NCBI GenBank assembly: GCA_017893485.1
Contig: JACEHZ010000367.1
Coordinates: forward strand, 494,664 to 558,663
From: Hemerocallis citrina
Lineage: Eukaryota > Streptophyta > Magnoliopsida > Asparagales > Asphodelaceae
Direction: 5' to 3'
Length of the DNA: 64,000 nt
Position numbers and translations under genes: made by a program
Notes under the pieces: generated by a model
What the model was told of the DNA's origin: nothing
Database searches by the model: none
Seen by the model: the letters and a program-made list of their open reading frames with translations, nothing else
Shown: in pieces, positions 44,537 through 54,101 of the stretch
How positions within the stretch are numbered: position 1 is the stretch's first letter
Layout: each line of letters begins with the position of its first letter

Positions 44537-45657
44537 TTAAGTTCTTGAAAAATCTCGTTGAAAAGCATTAAGTAAATCATTAGAATCATAGTCATTACTT
44601 ACTTGATTTTGAGATGCCATAAAACACATGTTTGCAACCTCATTTGTCTCATCAATTTCTTCTTCCGACGAAGAATCGCTATCATCCCAAGTTGCTTGGT
44701 ATGCCTTTTTGTTCTTCATAAACTTGTTCTTTGTGTACTTGTCCTTCTTCAAGTTGGACGTCTTTCCCTTAGATTTTGCATTCTCTGGTGGGCAATCATT
44801 CTTCATATGGCCTATCTTATTACACCTGAAACAAGTTGGAGGTTCATTAGATTCCTTAGATTTTGAATTAAACTTACATTTTCTTAGGAACTTTTTGAAC
44901 TTTCTCGTAAACATGGCAATCTCTTCCTCATCTTCTTCTTCATCCTCGGAGTCCGACATGGCTTTGAATGCTAATGTCTTCTTCTTTTATTGTTGTGGTT
45001 CGACATCCTTCTTGCGCTCTTCAAGTTGTACCTCATAAGCCATAAGATTTCCTACAAGATTCTCAAGAGAAAATTGTGTTAAATCATTGGCCTCTTCTAT
45101 GGCGGTGGTCTTCTTCTCCCATTCGGGGATTAGTGCACGAAGTACCTTCCTCACCATCTCGGCTTGAGTATACGTCTTTCCAAGTGCCACAAGTGAATTG
45201 GTAATGTCCGTGAACCTTGTAATCATCTCAGACACATTCTCATTCTCCTTCATGCGGAACATTTCAAACCTGTGAACAAGAATATATATTTTAGAATCTT
45301 TTACTTCATTTGTTCCTTCATGAGTTACCTCGAGTGTGTGCCAAATTTGATGAGCAGTTGTTGCATTGGACACACGGTTGAACTCCTCCTTTGTAAGGGT
45401 ACAAACAGCGCATTCATTGCCTTTGCATTGTTCATTGTTTGGTTCTTCATGTCATCGTTTCATTGTGCATATGGAATGGTAGGAGCGGTGTACTCGGTCT
45501 CTGTCATATTCCATATTTCATAGTTGATGAACTGAAGGTAGATCTTCATTCTACACTTCCAATAGTTGTAATTGGTTCCATCGAAGACAGGTGGCCTTTG
45601 TGTAGATTGGCCTTCATGGTATTGATTTGCATTAGAAGTAGTTGCCATTGCACTCAA
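44537..45657 (-). pseudogene. Element E gag (UBN2 type with zinc knuckle)
   Basis: It opens MSAMATTSNANQYHEGQSTQ at 45657, with RPPVFDGTNYNYWKCRMKIY, the DUF4219-like start of copia gag. A TGA near 45458 stands where Trp is usual and a 1-base frameshift follows near 45385. Then ATTAHQIWHTLEVTHEGTNE, MITRFTDITNSLVALGKTYT and EANDLTQFSLENLVGNLMAY (UBN2 core), an acidic stretch and the CCHC knuckle CFRCNKIGHMKNDC near 44810. Gag forms the particle and binds RNA. Confidence 0.92.
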
Positions 45658-45660
45658 CTA

Positions 45661-45673
45661 GGCTCTGATACCA
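45661..45673 (-). promoter_or_regulatory. Primer-binding site of element E
   Basis: Minus-strand TGGTATCAGAGCC two bases from the 5' LTR end; matches initiator tRNA-Met. Confidence 0.92.
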
Positions 45674-45675
45674 AT

Positions 45676-47077
45676 TGTTGGATCCTGTAGGCAAGGCAAG
45701 AAACACTAGAGGAGGGGGGGTATAGTGTTTTATAAAAATTAATTGCGGAATTAAAAATTATCTTCTGTTCAGTCGACTGTAAAAAGAAGTTCAGTCGACT
45801 GAGGTGTCAGAGTATCAGAGAATTTTGATACTAGTCTAATAAGTCGACTTAATACAGAGAGATAGTCGACTTGCGAGAAGAGTTTCTGAGAAGATTGTAA
45901 TACCAGCCTGATCAATCGACTTAAGAGGGGAATACAGTCGACTTACCAGAACGGTCTTGAGAGAATTGAAATGCAAGTAATAAAAGGTTCAAGAGGTACA
46001 ACCACAGAAATTCTAACCACAGAGTACACACAATGTATCATGGTTCGGTCCTCCCGACCTACATCTAGTCCCCAAGCAACTCACTTGAGATTTTTCACTA
46101 TTCTTGAAAAATGTACAAGAATACCCTACGGCATTAGACAACAACCTTGTCCAACCCGTAGTCCTCTCTCAGCACTAGAGAGAGCAACCCACTCTTCCAC
46201 CAAGAGTGAAAACCTGACTCTACACCCTAGAGTCCTACTCTCCAGTCGAGAGGAAAAGAAAACAATAAAATTGTTTACAATCAACCTATAGCCTTGTTGT
46301 GATTGTAATTTTGTACGTGGCTATTCGGTCAACTTCTGAATTCAATCCAAAACGAATTCAATGTTATGTTGGACTGAACTCAGAGAACCAAGTCTTAAGA
46401 ATTAGAGTGTTTGAGTTAAAAAACTTTTTCTCTTTGAAAGTAAGAACACTTAAAACTTTTTCTCAAAAGGCTTGGGAGAGGCCTTCCATGGTGATTCTAA
46501 GCCTCTATTTATAGAGTAGAATCCCTGGAAGTTGTAAAAACAGTTCTTACAACTGTTTACAAACGGATATATCTTTTTGAAATCAAAAAATCAAAATTTG
46601 AAACCAGAAATCTGTCAAAACGACTAGAACAGTCGACTGGGTTGTCGTTATGAGTCGACTGGCCAGAGTTTGAAGAAGCTCAGACAGTTTTGTACAGGTA
46701 CAGTCGACTGGTCATTAATGGCAGTCGACTGGTACTCAACAGCTGACCTAGTTCAAACTGTTTTGACCTTTATTTTTGAAAACCACACAGTTATAAAATT
46801 ATATGTGAGTGTGTGTGTGTGTGACAAGGCTTTTACATCAATCTAAGACTCAACAAAAGAAGATTACATTTGTTTTTACAAGACACAAAATATAATACAT
46901 CGAAGCTTTGGTTTTGACTTGAGTCTTTAGTCTTGAGAGAGGCTTTAGCCATTGTCCTTGTATGAAGCTTTGCTTGATCATTCTTCAGCTTTAGAACAAC
47001 TTGCTTGATCAATTTTCTTTGAGGCCTTTGTGCATCATACATGATAAAGTTGTAATCATCAAAATCAAGAATGAACA
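45676..47077 (-). repeat. 5' LTR of element E
   Basis: 1402 bp. Palindrome cores: 45772/45794 (22 bp), 45843/45865 (22 bp), decayed 45915 with 45937 (22 bp), 46632/46653 (21 bp), 46703/46724 (21 bp). TATA box 46503-46516 (minus). Compared with the 3' LTR it lacks about 50 bp near 47049 and has a 15-bp duplication near 46005. Confidence 0.92.
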
Positions 47078-50000
47078 CAATTTTTATGCATGTATCCTTC
47101 TAAAAATATTTCATAAGTTAGTAATCTTATTTTCTTCTCTTTTATTTAGGAGAACCTAATTTAATTTTGGCCTAATTATCTTTTGTAGCCCACCTTAATT
47201 AATTAATTAATTAAAATAATGAAGCCCATGGTTAGTTAGCCCATTAGTGAGCCCATTTATTTTTAAAATCTCTTTTAATAACCTAACATGTAGTGTTGAC
47301 TCATTCTATGAACAAAAAAATTAATTAGACATGAACAACTTGTAAATAAGGGGGGCACTAGATGGCACGTGCTTTCACTAGGGTGTGTAAAGCACATCCT
47401 TTGGGTGTGGCCGGATAGGATCAAGAGAGAGGGAGAGTGGATGTGGTGGAGAGGTGGTTATTTGCATCATGGGAAGTTATAGCAACTCCCTATTTCATCT
47501 AAGCCCTTGATCCTAAACCACTTGATCTAATCCTAGCCTTTTATTTTCACTAAAATTTTGTATAAATACCCCCCCTTTCATAAGTTATTCTTGCACCTAT
47601 TCTTTATCATAAGAGAAAAAAATACATTAGTGAGCAAATGAATGAGAGTTGAGTGAGTTCTAAAAGATTGAGTGTGCTTTGTGTGTGTTCCATCAAGAGG
47701 AGGTCGCCCAATCATCCAAGGAGCAAGGGGCTTGCGGCAAACACCAAGGAGCAAGGAGGAAGCTTGGAATCATCAAACACTAGGAGGAGAAGGCCATTTT
47801 GTTCATTCTAGGAGTTTTCCTTAGGACTTTTGTGAATTTTTTCTCCAAATAAGGTGGGTGTTTCTCATGCTTCTAATCTAGTTACCATGCTAGAAATAAA
47901 TTGCTACTAAGAGAAAACTAAGTAAATTGGACTTATCGTTGTTTTTTGAGATGAAATGATAAATTAGAGGACGATTGATAAAATGATTGCTAAATTGTGA
48001 ATCAAAGTGTTAGAAATCATCATCTTGCCATGCTATATGTTTATGAGTTTTGCTCTATGGAGAATTTGTGCTTGTGAGATAAATAGTTAATTAAATGCAT
48101 CATGTATAATTGTTCGTTTAAATTAAAGTTACACTATTGTAGAAAAGTGAGAATTGGTATCCTAAAAATGTTGTAGGTTGATTAATTAGTAAAAGAACAA
48201 AGAAATAAGTTGTCTTGTGGAAATCTAATTATTGAATTATGTAGAAATGTAAATTGTTCTCATTGTCGAAATTATGGACACAGAACATAAAATAAGACCA
48301 AAAATACATTTTTATAAGGGAAATAATGATTATAAAAATATTATTTTACTGTAATTTTATACATTTTACAATCTGGAAAGTTTGGTTTCAAAAAGAGAAG
48401 AAAAGGGACTAAAAATGTTTTGGAAATTATGAGAAACAATTAGAAATGAACAGAGACTAGATTAAACACAATCAAACTCTTTTTTTTACAACCTGGCCCC
48501 ATAGGCCAAGTGGTTGAGTTGTGGTGGTTTTTTACTGTAGCCGCGAGCTGACCAGGAGGTCTCGGGTTCGATACTGGGTAGGAGCCTTTTAATTTGATTT
48601 TTTTTAAAAAAAAAATTCCAAATACTCGAAAGCCGATACACATGAATAAGGACCCATTTCATATCGTCTTGGGACTATGGCACAGTGGCTTTTGGGCGCC
48701 ACAGTGCGGACACTGTAGTGCCACGTGGCCTAGGGTCGCGGTTTCGATTCCGAGCGTGGGTTTCGGTTTAAAAAGTGATTTTTTTGGGAAAATTAATTGT
48801 TTTGGTAGTTTTTAAAATTGAATAAAATTGAGAAAAAAATATAGAAAAATTCCTAAAAATATGTAGATTTTTATGAAATAATTTTTATAACTTTTGGTGT
48901 ATTGTAATTGAAAATTTGAGACTACTTTCAAGAAAGGACTTGTGTAATTTTGAGAAAGAAAATAAATGAGTTGTTTGAAGAAGTTCAAAATGAGACTTAG
49001 TAATGAGAAATTGTGACTTGTGAAATAAATTGAAAGTATGGATTTGTGAAATTAGTATGGATTAAAATAAGATTAAGGGAATTATGTGGAAAGCACAAAT
49101 TGTTGAATGTGACTAGTTGGGAAAATTGAATTCATTTGTTTATGCATGATAGTGTACATGAAATTGAAATTGAATGTTTGATAAGTTATGAAAGATTTTA
49201 CGAATACGAATACATGAATGCTATGAACATGAAATGAGAATTTTGTTAATCATGAAAGAGAACTTATGAGTATGAAAGAAACTCAATGTTGTGATTATGA
49301 GTTAAAATTAAGAACTATGGAGTAGCTAAGCCTCATATCGGCAATGAAAGAAATGTTGATATGATATTTTGAGATAAAAGACCAGGTTTGGGTCAAATGC
49401 GTTGATTGATCGTTAAGACCGATATAGAGGAAATAGTTAACTCTAGAAATTGATTTTATTCATGATTCTTACAACTAAGGACCAAACAATAGAGAAGATG
49501 TAATGAATTAAGAGAAAAACACAAGTATGAGGACCTCGAGTCTACGGTGTGAGAGTGATTCATAGGTTGCCTACTTGATGAGTCAAGTCATGGCGTGGAC
49601 ACTACTCCAGAATTATTGGGATCGTGGCGATGCTTGTGGGATGTTTGATTGACTACGGGTGGTGTCATGTCCATGACGGAGGCTGAATTGACCATAGGCT
49701 CTGCATGATGCGTCATGTCACGACGTGGGATTCCCCTCTAGGTTGTCTGGACATGGGATCGTAACTCATAGGACATCTAGGACACTTACCATAGTTATAG
49801 TAGTAAATTAAGTCATGGCGAGGGATCGAACCCTATAAGTTGAAGAACGATTAAGTGCTTGCCCTCGGCCCTATGTAGTATGGGATGCATAGAATCCGAA
49901 GAAGTGCGCATTAGTGTCATCTAATAATAATAATAAATTGCATTAAGGACTAGGCGCACAATCACAACACGACATCAATAGGATAGTCCCCTTAGCTTTG

Positions 50001-50359
50001 TTTGTGAACAAGTTTGTGGTTTGTTAAGCATTGAGAATCGTTATACTGTTTCGGCATAGAGAAGATGGCCGTGTATAATATCTCGTCGGTTGAATGAACT
50101 GACGTGCCCACAGTCTTTATGCAGGATAAAGGAATTGATAAAGATTAAAGTATACAAGTAGCTTAAAGAATGTTTCAAGTGTTGTACATTTATTTATGTA
50201 AATATTGTAAATTGCTTTTGCTGTTTAAGTGTAAATGTAAATGTAACTCTGATGTAAAGTAAAGTTTAAATTTCCTTGTAAAATTGTACGAAGAGAAGTG
50301 TAAAGATCCTGTGGAACTTCGAATTCAGTCTATGTTGAAATTTGGGGTGTTACACATAG

Positions 50360-52136
50360 GACTCGGAAGGCCTCTCTACGGGAGGAGGCTCGGTGTTGTT
50401 TCTTTGGGTGAACTTGGTGAGGTAGCCCCATTGGATCAGAGCTTCAACCTTGTCTTTGATAGCTCACCAGTCATCTGTGAGGTGTTTGTGGTCCTTGTGA
50501 AATTCACACCACTTGTTCCTATCAATTCTTCTTCTTGAAGCATTCATCTTAGGGGGAGGTTGAAGGAGTCCATCCTTATCAGCCTCCATGAGAGTTACAG
50601 AGATGCTGGTATTGAGTGGAGTGTACTTCTTAAAATGAGGCACTGGAGAAAGGCGACACTAACCTGAGGCATCCTTCTGGGACTTCTTGGGTCCCTTTTC
50701 ATTGGTATTTTTCCATTTGTTCTCGGATGAGGGCCCCTTTTGTTATTAGAGACGGATGGCATCGTCCACTCAGATGTACTTCTCGACTCTTTGAAGGAGA
50801 TCCGAGAAGTTGTAGAGATTTTTTTTAACGAGAGAAACTTTGAGGTGGTCATGATTTACATTGTACCTAAAGGCAGCCGTGGCTACGACTGAGTCGAGTG
50901 AATGGATGGATCGAAACTCGGCTGTGAAGTGCTGAACATAGCTCTTGAGATATTCTTCATCCCTTTGCTTCAAGTTAAGTAGTGAGGTACTTGTCTTCTC
51001 TGTCTTGCTACTAGTGATGAAGTATTTGAGGAAGAGCTCCTCGAGTTGATCGAATGAGAAAATGGACCATGAAGAGAGACGAGAGAACCACTCCCGTGTT
51101 GATCCCTTTAAGATTGCTGGGAACGTCTTGCAGAGGAGGGAGTCAGATGCTTGATGAATCATCATGAGAGTTTTAAAACTCTCAACGTGGTCTACTGGGT
51201 CGGACTCGTCGTTGTATGACTCAAAAACTGAAATTTTGAATTTGATTAGAACATGAGCTTCGAGGATTGTCCTGAGAAAGGGGAGTCAGATGAGGAGGTA
51301 TGTTATTCATGTCTTCTCTCTTCTTGTTTCATCAGGGCTAAACGGTCCTCCATCTTTTGGAGGCACTGGGGGATGGCATTACTTTGTTCTTTGGACCTAA
51401 TGGACCCGCGTGACTCTTCCTATTGTGAAGGAGTAGGGCGGTGCATGCTAGTTTGTCGGGTCCTGTCAGGAATGACATGGAGGGCTTGAAGGACCTCATC
51501 TTTGAAGTTTCAGAATTCTGACATGGTGACAGGTGCTTCTTCCTCCATATCCCTCCTAGGGGCTGGTGGGCTTGTTGGAGTCGGACTCCTTCTCCCGCGA
51601 GGGGGATGAGCCATTCTTTGTCCCCTAAAAGAATGATAGCTTCTTTACCTCGTGGGAGAGGGGTTTCTTCTGTGCCCCCTGAGAGAGGGGGTTCTTCTAG
51701 GTCTATGTCTTCGAGAAGAGGGGCTCCTCTTACTTTGCTAGCATGTGGACTGGGGACATCGTTCTGAACTCACCTTTCATTTAAACGGTCTCGGAGGTCA
51801 AACCCAAATTGTTAGAAGAGTTTGATCGGACAGAGGTTTTGTTATGCTTGAGGTGGCAAAAATGGTACCATAGAGGGTGTTGAGATGTAGACCAAACCCC
51901 TGTTCTTATCCACATGCCGAGTACAACGTTGACTTCTTCAGAAGTCCCCCGGCGTGGCCTCTTTGGAGGGAGGTTGATTTGGCTGTTGAGAGAGCTATTC
52001 CTACTGAGGAGGTTGATCTGGATGAGCAGGTTGGTCCGAATGAAGGGGTTGATCCACATGAGTTAGAAGGAGCTCCTTCGCATGAGGAGGAGGTAGAGGA
52101 AGATAGTTGGCTCATTGGCTTGAGCCTGGAGGCATG
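50360..52136 (-). pseudogene. Element H gag
   Basis: The likely start is the minus-strand ATG near 52136 (MPPGSSQ). Pro/Ser-rich N-terminal text is scattered over frames. The best block, 51165-50770, reads SDSLLCKTFPAILKGSTREW, FSRLSSWSIFSFDQLEELFL, SLLNLKQRDEEYLKSYVQHF and SLVKKNLYNFSDLLQRVEKY, the retrotrans_gag domain in its Tat form. No zinc knuckle is clear. The frame is broken in several places and is cut at 50359 by F; it resumes at 28672. Confidence 0.85.
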
Positions 52137-52190
52137 ACTGAAATAGTTTTTTACCGACGAATTTTGGCCGATTTTCTTTTTTCTTCTCTT

Positions 52191-52208
52191 TCACACAGAT
52201 GGCACCAA
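52191..52208 (-). promoter_or_regulatory. Primer-binding site region of element H
   Basis: Minus-strand TTGGTGCCATCTGTGTGA, two bases after the LTR end AACA. I recall TTGGCGCCGTCTGTGGGA-type strings at this position in Tat-type elements. The tRNA was not worked out. Confidence 0.65.
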
Positions 52209-52210
52209 TC

Positions 52211-52890
52211 TGTTGCTGCTATTTTCTGTGTGGGAGCAAACAAACATCGTAAATTCTTTTATGGAAACAATAAAAGATCTAACATATTAGTTTTCGCCGA
52301 TGTTGATCACTGCAAACTAATCTTGATTCTGAAATCTAACTCGTGTGAAGACTTAGATCTTATTTGAAAGGTTGTGATTGCTCCGATTGACCTGCTAAAT
52401 AGTATGAAACACCAGGGTTGGCCCCGGCGACAGACCCTCCGTGCCCAAGTCTGAAAACTCAGAAAATATGAAGTTTTAAAAGCAAAATTTGCAGTTACCT
52501 TGTTTATGAAGAGGTCATGTGGTATTTATAGTCGTTAGGGGGGCAGTTTCAAGATATTGATTTATCTATACTTTTCGGTAGTTTGATAGGGTTAGTTATT
52601 CTCTTCTTCGTGAAAAGACAAGATCCGTTACTCTTCTCTTGAAAAAAAGATAGAGTTAGTTGTCTTTGTTTTTCATAAAGAGATAGAAGTAGTTGTAGAG
52701 ATAAAGTTAGGACTCTTCTCTTGATAAAAATATAGATTTTTTAAACCATCTTTTATGGATGGAGAGATAAAAATTGTTACTCATTTAGAGATAGAAAGTT
52801 TAAGACGACACTTCAGATAATTATGAACTCCTTCATTTTAGACCGTTATGACAACCTAGTATGACAAGTCTGTTTTGACTTGTTAGACAT
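52211..52890 (-). repeat. 5' LTR of element H (outer end uncertain)
   Basis: It starts TGTTGCTGC on the plus strand (AACA end on the minus). A TATA box CTATAAATAC (minus, 52522-52531) lies about 310 bp from that end. The U5 side carries GACCCTCCGTGCCC, similar to Tat LTRs as I remember them. The promoter-side end is not fixed: TGTCTAACA (minus, near 52893) and TGTCATAAC (near 52855) are both possible. Confidence 0.6.
52522..52531 (-). promoter_or_regulatory. TATA box of the H 5' LTR
   Basis: Minus-strand CTATAAATAC. Confidence 0.6.
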
Positions 52891-53402
52891 AAAAGAGACT
52901 CAACTTTCTTTTATAGGCCTATTTCTAGTGAAATTTACTGTTTTACCATTGAGAGCTTTAGGATTTGTGCTTGATTTAAACGATCTATCAGCTGCCCTTT
53001 CTATAAGATCTAAAAGCACTAAGAAAATAGTGCCTACCAACTTAAGAGCCAACTAAGTACCTGAGAAGTCATTCTTGATAGTATATAACTTGGATAGAAT
53101 CTATTGGTACTAAACTTCGATATCTGCCGATTCAACAGTTCGGAAGAGCTGAGGTATCCAGTACTAATCAATTCCTGCGATTGGGAGCACCAACTCTGCA
53201 ATAAAAAGGATATCACAGACGAGCAACATTTCTGACGCTTGATTAAAACTTGGAAAAACCATCAAGGTTTCAATAACTAATTCCCAAGTAATAATGTAGT
53301 CTTTCTTTCTCTCGCATTTTCCTCTAGATGGATTCTCTTTTCCTAATGACCTCAGCATTCTCTTCATTCATTTTGAATTTTCTCACTCTAAACAACCTGT
53401 TA
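52891..53402. other. Unassigned sequence, possible host exon remnant
   Basis: Minus-strand frames 53367-53164 (MKRMLRSLGKENPSRGKCER) and 53216-53034 (ISTGYLSSSELLNRQISKFS) overlap around TTTTTATTGCAG, a good splice-acceptor shape near 53205. Base composition is less AT-rich than around it and it resembles no transposon I know. It could be the last trace of a host gene, but there is no recognised domain. Confidence 0.3.
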
Positions 53403-53989
53403 GACCATCTCCAACCACGCTAGCCATCTCTCAAGTTTAGCAAAAATAGCAAAATTTGAAGTTAAAATTTACTTCAACGGGACTCGCCAAACCACTCGCC
53501 AAAACAAGTTTCTTAGATTGACTCGTGAGATTTGACGAGTTTGTATTGCTTGCCAAACTTTCATTCCGCTCTTTCTGCATCTCAAAACCCGAAGAAATTC
53601 GCGATCTGAAAAAAAAAGAAAATCGCGAAGAAATCAAAACCGAGAGATCGCGATGCGAAAAAAATTTAATCGCGAGATCGCAATGCGAAAAAAAATTAAT
53701 CGCTATGCGATCGCGAAGAAATCAAATTGCGATTAGTAAGTTTATTTGTTTGGGTAGATTGGGCTTTTTAACATGTTGTTAACATATTTTTTATAGCTTG
53801 GACTTTTATTGGGGTTTGGGATTTTTATTTTATTTTATTTTAATTTTGGACTTTAAATTATCAATGATTAGCCAAAATCGATAGCATGGTTGGAGTGAGT
53901 TAGGATTTTTTCCGCTAGCCAAATTATCCATTTGTTCTCCATTTGGCTATTCTCGCTAGCCAAAATAACTAGTGTGGTTGGAGAAGCTT
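53403..53989. mobile_element. Harbinger-like MITE 2
   Basis: Ends GACCATCTCCAACCACGCTAG and CTAGTGTGGTTGGAGAAGCTT form an imperfect inverted repeat; TSD TTA at 53400-53402 and 53990-53992. 587 bp without coding capacity. A 30-bp tandem duplication (53644-53673, 53674-53703) rich in GATCGC lies inside. The CTCCAACC core is shared with the Harbinger end at 60702. Confidence 0.78.
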
Positions 53990-53992
53990 TTA

Positions 53993-54085
53993 GAATTGTA
54001 TTTCTAAATCCTGCACAAAAGTTACGAAAAGAATAAGGGGACTCAACAATAATACTAATAAAGATCTATACAGACAATAAGAAAA
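53993..54085. other. Short unassigned spacer
   Basis: AT-rich DNA between the MITE and the LINE target site; nothing seen. Confidence 0.5.
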
Positions 54086-54101
54086 GAAATATTGGGTTAT
54101 T

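Larger units (their letters stand above)
37254..47077 (-). mobile_element. Element E: SIRE-like Ty1/copia retrotransposon
   Basis: 9824 bp, TGTTGGATC..GAACA, with TSD CAATT (37249-37253, 47078-47082) inside the F 3' LTR. On the minus strand: 5' LTR 45676-47077, primer site, gag, protease, integrase, RT, RNase H, a third frame (40139-39081), purine tracts, 3' LTR 37254-38690. Integrase before RT defines copia; the large gag with a coiled coil, the third frame after pol and GACAAAGGGGGAG-type tracts point to SIRE/Maximus. LTRs differ by about 9 in 270 bp by eye, plus a deletion of about 50 bp and a 15-bp duplication in the 5' LTR. Confidence 0.92.
28673..50354 (+). mobile_element. Element F: Ty3/gypsy retrotransposon, split by E
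   Basis: TSD CATAG at 28668-28672 and 50355-50359. 5' LTR 28673-32005, primer site 32009, extra coiled-coil frame 32165-32570, gag 32721-33720, pol 33733-37076, purine tract 37163-37174, 3' LTR 37175-50354 interrupted by E. About 11.8 kb without E. The C-terminal chromodomain-like tail and 3.3-kb LTRs suggest Tekay/Del-type (inferred). About 10 differences in 240 bp between LTRs, by eye. Most in-frame stops fit CAG to TAG or CGA to TGA changes. Confidence 0.92.
37175..50354 (+). repeat. 3' LTR of element F, split by E
   Basis: The first 79 bp lie at 37175-37253 and the rest at 47083-50354. It starts TGTTCTAACATCC against TGTAACATCC in the 5' LTR, a 3-bp difference at the very end. It repeats the TATA box (47560-47568), tRNA-like segments (48495-48588, 48678-48751), conserved block and GGGGTGTTACA end. 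Confidence 0.92.
24641..52540 (-). mobile_element. Element H: Tat-like Ty3/gypsy, split by F
   Basis: Minus-strand element with 5' LTR from 52211 upward, primer site at 52191-52208, gag at 50360-52136, protease at 28100-28672, RT, RNase H and integrase down to 24826. Element F (28673-50354) sits between gag and protease with TSD CATAG. The gag and integrase motifs are those of Tat/Retand elements, which lack a chromodomain. The outer end of the 5' LTR is probably near 52.85-52.90 kb. No 3' LTR is found; the tandem repeats below 24640 may be its 3' non-coding region (inference), since Tat elements often carry repeats there. Confidence 0.82.
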
